The notes under the pieces are model-generated. The model worked only from the letters and a program-made list of their open reading frames with translations. It was not told the origin of the DNA and searched no databases. Positions 1 through 9,865 of a stretch of DNA of 57,865 bases are shown in pieces. The position numbers and the translations under genes were made by a program. This stretch comes from Tilletiaria anomala UBC 951 (taxonomy: Eukaryota; Basidiomycota; Exobasidiomycetes; Georgefischeriales; Tilletiariaceae): assembly GCF_000711695.1 (NCBI RefSeq), contig NW_013546909.1:1-57865 (forward strand), given 5' to 3'. Position 1 is the first letter of the stretch. Each line of letters starts with the position of its first letter.

Positions 1-67
1 CACCGGCGTCCTGTGAAGGTTATCACCGCCGCCGACCGAGCCCGAAACGTAACGGTTGCGAGACAAG

Positions 68-3000
68 ATGGCGACACTGTACCAATCGTTTCTGCCGCGT
101 TCTTCCTCCGCAACATTGCCGCCTGGCTCATTACGATTTTCAACTGCACAAACATCCCTTAACCAGCAACAGCAACAGCAACAGCAACAACAGCCATCCG
201 CATCTACGTCCACACTGCTCCCCGCCAAGTCTTCAGCGGATACCTCCGCTGACCAAAGTGCTTCCTGGGCGTCAGCAGCAAGCAGCACCGTCAAAGGTAT
301 CTTCAGTAGCGCCGCCAAGCGCTTTTCACTGTCGCCTCAGAAGAGGGGTCAAGAGGACGGCGATGCAAGGTGTGCAAAGGGTGAAACTTACGCCATTGTC
401 TCGCCACTCTCCAAAGGAGAAAGCGCGTCTGTCCCACTCGTATCCACGCCGCCGCTCTCCCCGCTTCGACGCCAGGTTCTGACGCCACACTCATCCCCCT
501 CTTACCCGAGCCCTCTGAAAGCATATTCACAAGATGCCTCAGTCAAAGATTCGGCAGCGCTTAGTCCAGCACGATCGGGATCTAGCGGCACGCCTTCGCC
601 ACCGAAGAAGAAAAGGACCGAACTAGATCTGCAGCAACTCCAACTCCCTTCGCCAGAAAAACTGCAAGCCCCCAATTCCAGCGCAAGCGCTGCTGGCTCG
701 ATCGTTCTCAAGAAGCGCCGCTTGGAGGACGCGGATATTTCGTGGATATCCACGTCAGAGCGTGCCGCGGACGAGGTTGAGCACATCTCTTCGCCTCCGG
801 GCGCAACCAGCATCGATGAGGAGGAAGCTGCTGAAGAGCTCGTGCCCAAGAAGCCGACGAGTCAAAAGATGGACCGGTTCGGCAACCCGCTGCTCTGCAT
901 GCCACATGCTTCTATCCGTTGTGCGCCGCGCGCACGCACGCTGCCGGCTCGTTCGAAATGCCAGCGCGCTCTGCAGTTCGATGAGGACGAGGACGATCAG
1001 AGCGCCTCGTCTGACAAAGACGGCAGCATCGATGGCCATGAAAAATTTGCTCCGCGCAGCAAGAAGAACAGCCTTATCAGTCAATCTCGCAAGCGCAGGA
1101 GTGACCGTCAGCTTCCATCAATTGACGAATCAGAAGATCAGAGTGGAGGAAGCCATGAGGGAACTGGTGGAGGGAGTGATGGAGGGAGCGACGAGGATGA
1201 CGAAGATGTCGACTTCCTTGCGCTCATCAGGAAGAGGGCAGCGGCCCGAGTGGAAGCGCGCAAAGCAGCTGGGATGGAGCCCGTGCTCGATGCCGTCACA
1301 AGGACTGGGATCACCAGCAACACTCGTACGCCGGAGCTTGGGGTCCTAGATGACGGGCCCATCAGCACCAGAGGAACGCGCATTCGAATGTCGGCTCTGG
1401 AAGCTCAAAAAGGCTTGTCAGGAACCCCCAGGAGTGCTCTGATTGACAAGAAACCGATGCTGCTTGCAGCACGGTCGAACTCGCCTGCGCGCGATACACC
1501 CAGGAAGCCAAAGAATAGATTTCTGGATAGGCTCTTAAAGAAGCGCCAGGATGACCGCGCTCGCGGCACGAATGCTGCTGCTCTTGAAGCGCTGTCCAAG
1601 CAAATCAAAGCAGCCGAAGTGCTAGAGGAGGCAGAGCGCGGGCTTTTTTGGTCGGACGGCGAAACAGTCGAGGGGTGCTCGAAGGCCGGGGAGCGCTCCA
1701 GCGATGTCGAGTGCGAAGCCTTCGACACCTGGGAGGATATGCGCGCGGGATCCGATAGCGAAAGTAGTATTAGCTATGAAACGAGTCCCAACAAGGCGGC
1801 ACAGAGCAAAGCGCTGGGATCGAGCCCAGTCAATTTAGCTGATGTGCCAAAGGGAAACGGAAATGCGCATGAGCTCGACCATTTCCGCTCTCTTTTCAAT
1901 GAGATAGCGGGAGATGCTTCCAAAGGTGCCATTGAATCTAGAGAATCAAGAGGGAATACCAGAGGAAGCAAGTCAAAAGACAAGGATGTGATGGATACAC
2001 GCGTTGATGTTGTCGATATTGTCGAGGCAGATCGCGCTCAAAACACCAAGCAGGACGAGGCCAATGCCAAGGCCAAGCAGTTACGCAAAGACACGTGGTT
2101 TTGGCTGCAAGAACACATCGCAGTACCCAATGTCTCGGTCGCAACACCTTGGTCAGCGCCGACTGGTTCCAAAATTCTTGATGCGGCAACCCTAGCATCC
2201 AAGTGTAAGATAATTTGGCTGCGAGAAAAGGTACGAGCCCTCCCGGTTGACAGCCGCTCTCTCCCTTGTGCAGCACCAGTCGCTTTGCATGCATTTTTTG
2301 AAGCAGGTATTCTCCACAATTTTATCGGTCACCTCATCGTGAACGAGTGTGTCGCATCACACATCGCGAGTTGGCTTGCCGACCTCGCGATCTATTCTGA
2401 CTTCCATGAAGCAGCGCTATCGACCATTGCTTGCGCAATTTCCGAAATCGCCCACCCCTTCCATGCTCGGGCCTTTGCCACAGCCCTATTCGAACGCATC
2501 GCGCGCTCTTTTTCGATGCTAGGAGCGCGCCCTCTCGTGCTTAAGACCTGCCTAGACGAGAAGGCTAGGAGTCTGCCTCCTCCCACGAAAATGGCTGCTC
2601 AGCGGTACACTGGAACGGCAACACTGTCGACAGAATCGCAAAACCTGCTTCACCTTGCTGGTAAGCTGAACGATGCAAAAACATGCACTCCGATGAAGAG
2701 AAGCACACGACTACGACTCACGGGCAGGCTCCTGGATGTCTTTGACCTTCTCGCACAGTGAGTAGATCGGTCGATCCTTGCAGAAATGACCCTAATGTGT
2801 CTCTCTTTCGATGCAGGTTTGATCAACTGAGCCTAACGCCGAAAGGCGTTCTGAAACAAAAGGATCGTGCCAGCGCTGCGATGCTAGTATACTGGCTCGG
2901 ACTGGATTCCTTGGAAGGGCAGCAGACTCGGAGTCGAGCGCTCGCTTTGAAACTTTTTGGAGGTCCTGTCCTTCCAAGTACAGCTCGGGACGCCTCACTA

Positions 3001-3798
3001 TTTCCGTCGCTTGACACGGACGGTCAGGCCTCCATCGCGAGGAAGTTAGTTGAACTGCTCAAAGACAAGCCATTCTCACATGTCCGACACTGGCTGGAGC
3101 ACTTACCAGCTGAGAGCCCAAGCTCTCGGAACATTTCAAGATGGGTCGCAGCCTCTTGCCTAGTGCACCGGCACAGCCCAGCCATGGCGCAACGATCTTT
3201 CGAAGTTATCGAGCAGGCGTTACCGGCAGTTCTGAAAGCTATCGATCATGAAGACCCAGCTAATCCGTTTCACATCACCCAAGACACAGACTTCACAGAG
3301 TTGGAATCCGCGCCCATCGTCGTTCTTTACGCTCTTAGTGACTTTGCTCTGCAGATGTGCTTGAAAAACGCGACCGCCGCCTCAGATGTGTTAGATGATG
3401 GAGCGGCGGACAACTGCCGCTTTGCCACCAGCGAGACAGCAATGACAACGAGGTTGTGGACGCCGCCGAACCCCCGATCGGCGGTTGGTCAAGCTTTGGA
3501 CTGCTTTGTCTGGCTCTACGGAATGAGGCCTAAACATGACAAAATCCGGCTCTTCTTGTTGGAGGCGCTCGAAAACCGCTTGCGCGAAGCCTCGACTCGC
3601 ATTACAGACAGCAAGGGCCAGGCCATCGCCAAAGGAAAGGCGCGCGAGATGCTTGTCCGCGTGTCCCTCGCGTTACGCTATATGCATTCACTTTATGGTA
3701 ATCGCAAGTGCAATGACAAGTTTGACTATGACAACGGAGATACCGACATCACGGATCATTTCCGACCTCTCATTTCAAGCTCCACGGCAGGTCCGTGA
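68..3798 (+). CDS. Large polyQ nuclear protein, possible SLF2/Nse6-like (CANIN) SMC5/6 factor
   Basis: Two exons, 68-2757 and 2817-3798, joined over a GTGAGT...ATGCAG intron in matching phase, give 1223 residues. I start at the ATG at 68 (AAG ATG GCG context). The N-terminal half looks disordered: a Gln run from CAG/CAA repeats at about 162-193, Ser/Pro-rich stretches, basic KKKRK-type patches and acidic runs. A helical basic segment near residues 390-410 and another near 480-520 (LDRLLKKRQ followed by an acidic helix) precede a long helical C-terminal half. The layout of disordered N-terminus, LLKKR-type segment and all-helical C-terminus resembles CANIN-domain proteins, which recruit the SMC5/6 complex to damaged DNA. 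That assignment is inference and weak; the coding call is strong. It converges on the cysteine synthase gene. Confidence 0.8.
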
Positions 3799-4031
3799 GC
3801 CAGTGGCACACGTAGACTCTGAAATGTACTCCTGCATTCCGGTGTCAGCAGTGGCCCGCTCATACACCGCTAGAGAACTCATAGAAGGTCCTTTGGAGGT
3901 TGCCAACGATGAAATCATCATTGGCACAAACAGTATTAGATGCAAAAAGAAGGGACTGAAGCTTTGGGATGCAAGCGGTAACGTAGCATCTTTTCGCTTC
4001 ACGGGCTTGATCATTTGTAATATCAGGCATT

Positions 4032-5278
4032 TTAATTTAGTACAATATACTTCTGGAGGTGTTCAGGAATGGCGTTGACAAGACCTTTCGACTCGAGCCA
4101 TTTTCGGCTGAAGAGACGGGCTTGATAGCGGTAAGCGCCGTCGCAGAGAATGGTCACGATACGACTCCCTTTGCCGAGTTTTTGCGCCATTTGAGTTGCA
4201 GCCACAACATTGAGAGCAGAGCTGGCACCGATGTAGATACCCTCCTCGTCGAGACAGCGGTATACCATCTTGATACTCTCCTCGTCTGGGATATGAAGGC
4301 TTCCGTCCAGCAACCCGATGTCAGGCTTGAGATTTTCCGTGACACGACCTTGACCAATGCCTTCGGTTATACTGCCGCCCTGTCGCTCCATCAACTTGCC
4401 TCCTGATTGAATGTACGAATGCAGGACACTCCCAGGAGGATCAGCAAGCCAGCACTTGATCTTTCCTCCGCTCTTCTCTTTAAGGTACCGGGTTGTCCCA
4501 GCGAGTGTACCGCCGGTGCCGGTTGCACAGATGAAGCCGTCCAGCTTGCCACCATCGGTTTGCTCCCAAATCTCTGGGCCGGTGGTCTCGATATGAGCTC
4601 TCCGATTGGCCGTATTGTCAAACTGGTTCGTCCACACAGCATTGTCGAGCCGTTCAGCATGACGGCGAGCTTGGTGGTTGTAGTTCTCCGAGTTGTCAAA
4701 CGCAACGGCAGGGACCGGATGAACTTCTGCCCCTAGCATGCGCAGGAGGTCGATCTTTTCCTGAGATTGCGTGTTGGGCATGTAAATGACACATTTGTAT
4801 CCCTTCGAGCGGCAGACGTGCGCGAGACCAATGCCGGTGTTTCCGGCAGTTCCCTCCACAATAGTACCCCCAGGCTTGATCAGGCCTGTCGTAGGAAAGC
4901 ACCAAGTGTCAATGCTAAGATGGAAGCAATAACCAGGTCCAGCATCGTCGCGGTAGTCTCACCTTTCTCCTCAGCATCCTTCACAACAAATAGTGCTGCT
5001 CGGTCTTTGACACTACCACCTGGCTGCATGAACTCTGCCTTGCCCAAAATATCGCATCCGGTCTCTTCGCTGAGCTTGTTCAGGCGAATGAGGGGAGTAT
5101 TGCCGATTGCACCGACAAAGCCCGCGACGGGGTTGAGGTGCGCCGCTGCGACGCGCGGCATTTGAGCAAGTGCCATCGTGCTAGCGCTGCCAGATAACGC
5201 ACGACAGGAAGAGGTACAAGTGGAAGCAAGAAGAGCAGGAAGGCGCAGTGCAGCTGCCGAGCTTGCAATGCTGGCCAT
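4032..5278 (-). CDS. cysB: Mitochondrial PLP-dependent cysteine synthase (O-acetylserine sulfhydrylase, CysB type)
   Basis: Exons 5278-4963 and 4885-4032 with a 77-base GTGAGA...GACAG intron encode 389 residues. The family makes cysteine from O-acetylserine and sulfide using PLP. Visible signatures: GNTPLIRL (residues 59-66), [10 protein letters not shown] with the PLP lysine at 91, the phosphate-binding TAGNTGIG (118-125), GTGGTLAGT in the middle and GASSALN near the C-terminus. The fungal-specific form ends in a KYIVLN-type tail, as here. The first 45 or so residues are Ala/Ser/Arg-rich without acids, fitting a mitochondrial presequence. I chose the ATG at 5278 (ATC ATG GCC); upstream in-frame starts are TTG. 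It shares a 447-base divergent promoter with the TPR/PPR gene. It is not cystathionine beta-synthase: there is no CBS pair or heme-binding N-terminus. Confidence 0.95.
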
Positions 5279-5725
5279 GATGGACTTGGCCTTTCCCAAA
5301 GGTCAGCCGTCCGCGCACTCTGCACTCTCTCCTCTATCAAGGACCTTCCAGGCACTGATACCCTCCGCCACAGTGAGAAGAGAGCCTGCTTGGAATCGAG
5401 CACCCGACGATGAGACTGCGTGGCGAAGCGGGAGCGCCGTGACGAAGTACATCAGTTTAATTAGCAATGTATGACGATGGACGGACATAAGTCATCAGCA
5501 TCATGCGCACGAGCCAGATAGTTCATGTGGGTGCGCATCACGTATATCTTGACGTGATGAGCATTTCGGGCTTTCTTCCGGGTTCCGCTTTTTTTTGTTG
5601 CTGGCTGCTCCATGCGCCTTGTTATTTCATATATGTGAGCACATTCCACTCGGTATGCAGCGTTGAAGAGCCAACGCTTCTGACAAGTTCTTCATGAGCA
5701 CTCGCCGCCCCCATGCCAAGCGAAA
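5279..5725. promoter_or_regulatory. Divergent intergenic region, cysteine synthase / TPR-PPR protein
   Basis: This 447-base gap separates two genes transcribed away from each other, so it must hold both promoters. I see a T-rich run near 5590-5600 and no convincing TATA box, operator or RNA gene. Confidence 0.4.
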
Positions 5726-7867
5726 ATGCTTCGACGCGGTTCAAGGCAGGCCACGCACCTCGCGTTTCGCGATGCAGTATTCGCAGTTCTGGGGACGCCA
5801 TCCGGCGGTGGCTCGCTTGAACACCGTCGAAGGCTCTCGCACGCTCACGCCGGTTCGTCCTGGCCGGTCTTGGACATACCCGGCCTTAGCCTGCAACAGC
5901 TCGTAACACAATCATTGGCTAGTCATTCACATTATCATCCTGAAACGGAGCTTCTTGGCGCCAGAGGACAACTCGCACGGAACCAGTTCCCTTCCCTCGA
6001 CTTCGTGCCCTTCCGACCACCGCCTCCACCATGCTCAGACCAACCCGCCAAAGCTAAACCAAATATCGGAGTTTCTGACATGGTACAAGCAGATATGGCA
6101 TCTCAAAGCAACCCAATTGGCCTTTTCCCTACCAAGCATCCATTGCCGCGTCTCGAGCAAGCGACTCAAGCGTTACTAGCCCACGGAGACATCGTCGCAG
6201 CTATGTCCATCTGCGCGCGAGACGTAGAACGCCTGCTTCTTGTACGTCGCCGCATGCATGCACAGGGTGTCACTCTGGACAATCTGGTCTCTGCGGGTCA
6301 CCTTTCAAGCCTCGATACAGCTTTAGATGATTTGGTTGCGTTCCTTCAACAACTAGTAGACCAGCTGTCACCAACCCAAACGCGCTCTGCGAGGAGCCCT
6401 TTCGATGACCTCACTTCCTTGCAACAACGTTTCATTCGGCGTTGGAGGCCTAATCAACTATCTCAAGAAGCGGTGATGTCGCTCTCAAAAGAAGCGCTGG
6501 TGCTGTTTGCAGCTTCAGAGGTGTTCGACTCCTTCGGCGTGCTTGGTCGTCGGCCACCACCGAAAGCGGCGAGTACCATGCTGAGTCTGTTCACAGAACA
6601 TTTCGACCGCATGGCATTAGGAGCTGCAGCAGATGTCATGCTTACAATTTATGCCACCGACAAGACCTCGAAGGGGCAGTGGGAGTCGCCAGCTTGGCGC
6701 GAGCTCATGCAGCAACTTGCCCTCGCCCTTGGCAAAGCTGGAAAACCGGAAAAAGCGGAACAATTGTTCGCAGAGCGTAGCGATAACTACGAAGGCGAGC
6801 CAAAACGTGGGGATGAAGAAGACGCAGTTGCTGATACGGATGAAGAATCCGTACTTTTCCGACCGAGGCCAGGTGCGGCACCCACCGCCAGCAAGCTTAG
6901 AGGCGACTTGGCCAATGACCCCAGGATCTGGGCGACCTTGATTGAGTGCCGAGTAGAAGCAGGAAACCTCGCTCATGCGGAAATTTGGCTCCAACGCTAC
7001 CGCGAGTACGTTGCGCAAGCAGATGCGGCTACCTATGCAGATGCTGCAAAACCATTTGTTGCGATGATGCGCGGCGCCGTACGAACCAAACCCAACTTCA
7101 TCCGCAAGAGCCCAGAATTTTCAGCATTTAGTTCCGAGTGGCGAGCTGCTGGCTTTTCGGATATCAACATTGTCCGAGCCTACAGCGTCCGTGCGATCAA
7201 AAACATGATGCAAGCGGATGAAATTTCGCTCGACATCCCCGCGCTGAATCTCCTTGTCGCATTCGAAGCCAGCAACGCGCAAATCTACGCGGTAGCTGAC
7301 CTACTACTTCAGCTCGGCGCCACTCTCCAGATGAGAAATGGCATCGTTCATCTGCAAACTTACGAATGCCTCTTTCGCGCACAGTTCAGTCTGGTGATGC
7401 ATGGGCTTGGACGAAGAGTGGATGCGGCGTCCGTGAAGCAGATGTGGCAACGTCTGGAGCATGCGCACATAGATATGCTGGCTTCTCCTTCGCGGCTTTT
7501 CCAGCACTTGCGCTCCAATCGGAGACTATTGCTTGGCAAAACCGGCGAAAAGCGGGGTCCGTCAACCAACAAACTGCTCGTCAAGCTCCTCAATGCAGCC
7601 ATCAAGGTCTTGCTTGCAGTTGGAGATGACAAAGGCGCAACAGAAGCGTTGGAGATGTTCACAGAGTATGATCTCGAGCACGACACAGTCTCTTGCAAGA
7701 ATGTTTTCCTCGGCCTGCTCAATTTAGCACAACGCCAAAGTGGCGACAAGGGTTCACCACAACGACTCGCGAAGCAACTTCAGTCTGCGTCTGTATCGCA
7801 CAATTCGAATGCTCAATCCGCGCCGACCATTGCCGACCTTGTGGACTGGGTTCGCCAGGGCATGTAG
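5726..7867 (+). CDS. Mitochondrial helical-repeat (TPR/PPR-like) protein
   Basis: A single uninterrupted frame of 713 residues from ATG 5726. The N-terminus (MLRRGSRQATHLAFRDAVF) is basic, amphipathic and free of acids, a good mitochondrial presequence. The rest is helix-rich with repeat-like pairs such as GKPEKAEQLFAERS (about residue 340) and AGNLAHAEIWLQRYRE (about 415), which is how TPR or PPR units read. PPR proteins in fungal mitochondria usually bind organellar RNA and affect its processing or translation. I cannot count canonical 35-residue PPR motifs by eye, so the RNA role is inference. No intron is needed. An acidic insert near residues 355-375 looks like a loop. Confidence 0.75.
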   Translation: MLRRGSRQATHLAFRDAVFAVLGTPSGGGSLEHRRRLSHAHAGSSWPVLDIPGLSLQQLVTQSLASHSHYHPETELLGARGQLARNQFPSLDFVPFRPPPPPCSDQPAKAKPNIGVSDMVQADMASQSNPIGLFPTKHPLPRLEQATQALLAHGDIVAAMSICARDVERLLLVRRRMHAQGVTLDNLVSAGHLSSLDTALDDLVAFLQQLVDQLSPTQTRSARSPFDDLTSLQQRFIRRWRPNQLSQEAVMSLSKEALVLFAASEVFDSFGVLGRRPPPKAASTMLSLFTEHFDRMALGAAADVMLTIYATDKTSKGQWESPAWRELMQQLALALGKAGKPEKAEQLFAERSDNYEGEPKRGDEEDAVADTDEESVLFRPRPGAAPTASKLRGDLANDPRIWATLIECRVEAGNLAHAEIWLQRYREYVAQADAATYADAAKPFVAMMRGAVRTKPNFIRKSPEFSAFSSEWRAAGFSDINIVRAYSVRAIKNMMQADEISLDIPALNLLVAFEASNAQIYAVADLLLQLGATLQMRNGIVHLQTYECLFRAQFSLVMHGLGRRVDAASVKQMWQRLEHAHIDMLASPSRLFQHLRSNRRLLLGKTGEKRGPSTNKLLVKLLNAAIKVLLAVGDDKGATEALEMFTEYDLEHDTVSCKNVFLGLLNLAQRQSGDKGSPQRLAKQLQSASVSHNSNAQSAPTIADLVDWVRQGM

Positions 7868-8381
7868 GACGTCTCGCTATCACGACGTCCAATTATACAC
7901 GCCGCAGCTACAAGTCGTTGTCACCGACGCACTGCGATGGCGGGTCCCTGCTTGCCAGCGCAGGTCGCCCTCCCACCACCCAGCGTGTACCTACATGTCG
8001 GACTTCTCTTCCTTCCCATGGGCACTTCATTGTAGATACTCCAAGCATGGATTTCTCAGTGATGATACTGTTTGGCCCCCTGGCAGTCACAATGCACTCA
8101 CGAAAGACGCTTAGACCCACAGCCGCAGGGTTTTTTTCTTTCTTTTTAAATCTTCGGATGCTCCGATCAGATTGAGTCAATGGTCAACAAGTACCATTTC
8201 ATATACCTTGAATTCTCGATTCTCGACCAGTTATGCTCATGTTCCCCCACCTGATGTGAAGTCGGAGTTCAAGTTTAGCCTCTCCCAACGCCGTGATATA
8301 GAGCTAAGAAAGCATTCTGCATAGTGTGCCGTCTTGTCTCTGGCTGAAGGCCGGACCAGGTCCTGACTATCCGTTATCATC
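7868..8381. other. Intergenic region without a recognisable gene
   Basis: 514 bases between two + strand genes. It holds the 3' end of the TPR/PPR gene (T-rich run near 8130-8145) and the promoter of the Nudix gene. Short open frames here lack family features. Confidence 0.4.
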
Positions 8382-9654
8382 ATGAGCGCTTTGCTTCTGG
8401 AGGTCGTCAGACAGTGTCACAATCACAACCCATGGCTTGACCGTTCGTTCGGGCGCGTCATATACGCTCCTACGACAGCTGGGGTCGCTGATGGACCTCT
8501 GATACAGGAGTCCTATCTTCCCGTATCTGGCGTCGGCTTCATGCCGTGGACGATCCAATCAGACTTGCAAGATCTAGGCCTTTTCGACAATGAGGACAGC
8601 CTGCTGCAAGTTAAACCTGATGCAACGGTCATGCTCAACTTTTCCGGTCGGACGGAAAAGGAGAGAACACAACAGATTGGACAGCTGGTGCAGAAGCTAA
8701 GAGAAGGTGGGCGCTTTCCATCTCTTGATGGGTGGAGAGACGAACTTTATGCCATTTATGGACCAGAAAGGTGTGGGCTACAACAGCAGCGCGAGATTCT
8801 TTTCAAGATGGAACGATCAGCATGCTCGCTCTTCGGCTTCGCAACTTTTGGGGTTCATTGTACGGTAAGCATAATTCAATGAGGAGAATCAGCGTTCTCA
8901 TTTCATTTACTCATTCGCATCATTGTTTCGTCACTTGATTCAGGGCTATACCGAGGACATGAAAGTCTGGGTCCCGAGACGGTCTAAGACTAAATCTACT
9001 TTTCCTGGAATGCTAGACAACACAGTAGCAGGCAAGTGAAAATGAGGGAGAAATCGGCGAAGTTCTTCGCTCATACTTTTTGCCTCACCATCTGTAGGAG
9101 GCATAACTGCAGGTGAATCGCCCTTTGAATCGATGGTACGAGAATGCGGCGAGGAAGCCGGGCTGGAAGACGCATTCGTGAGGTCGGGGCTCAGAGTGAG
9201 CTTAGAGTATCAGATCATGTCACCGTCGCGAACCCATTGCGAACTTACCTGAAACTCTTCCTTCAAAGTCTACGGGCGCCATTTCGTACTTCTACAAGAA
9301 TCATCAAGGCCTCACTCAGCCAGAGGTAGAGTGCGTCGAACTGAAGCCCATGCACAGCTTTTATTCGCATAGAGACTGATATTACGTGTGGATGCTTTTC
9401 GCAGATACACATACGAGATCTTGCTGCCTTCAAAAGTAATTCCGGCACCAGTGGATGGCGAGGCTGAATATTTCACGCTTATGAGCTTCGAAGAAGCGAT
9501 GCAACGGATGCGCAACTTTGAATTCAAGCCGAATTGTGCGCTTGTCTTAATTGATTTCTACATCCGCCACGGCCTGATCACTCCCGATAACGAGCCAGAC
9601 TATCTCCAAATTTTGACGCTCATCCATACAGATCTCAAGCTTCCCGGGCCCTGA
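8382..9654 (+). CDS. Nudix hydrolase of the thiamine-diphosphate family (YJR142W-like)
   Basis: Five exons (8382-8864, 8944-9031, 9098-9195, 9269-9330, 9405-9654) join in phase to 326 residues. The N-terminal 170 residues match the DUF4743-type domain that precedes the Nudix domain in thiamin-pyrophosphokinase-related proteins. The Nudix box lies near residues 191-213: GGITAGESPFESMVRECGEE then AGL, with the RExxEE core. The C-terminal FKPNCALVLIDFYIRHGLITP is also typical. Yeast relatives hydrolyse oxidised, toxic forms of thiamine diphosphate; the same role is inferred here. Intron 2 (9032-9097) begins GCAAGT and ends CTGTAG, a GC-AG intron. No GT donor nearby preserves the Nudix box. The 3' end faces the bZIP gene. 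Confidence 0.92.
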
Positions 9655-9865
9655 GCTCAGGAAATCTATTTTGTGCGAAAGCATGCATGTCGACCATTAA
9701 AATAGCAAGCCAGAACACGGGTGCAAATGCACAGATGTTGATCCACACTATGCGCGCCGGACCGTGACATTTCAGTGCGGTGATATCGCGTGCATTGCTT
9801 TCCAATCTGTCTCGGACCTCACATATCGGTGCGGCAAACATGACTTCGTTCGATTCCGTCGCAGG

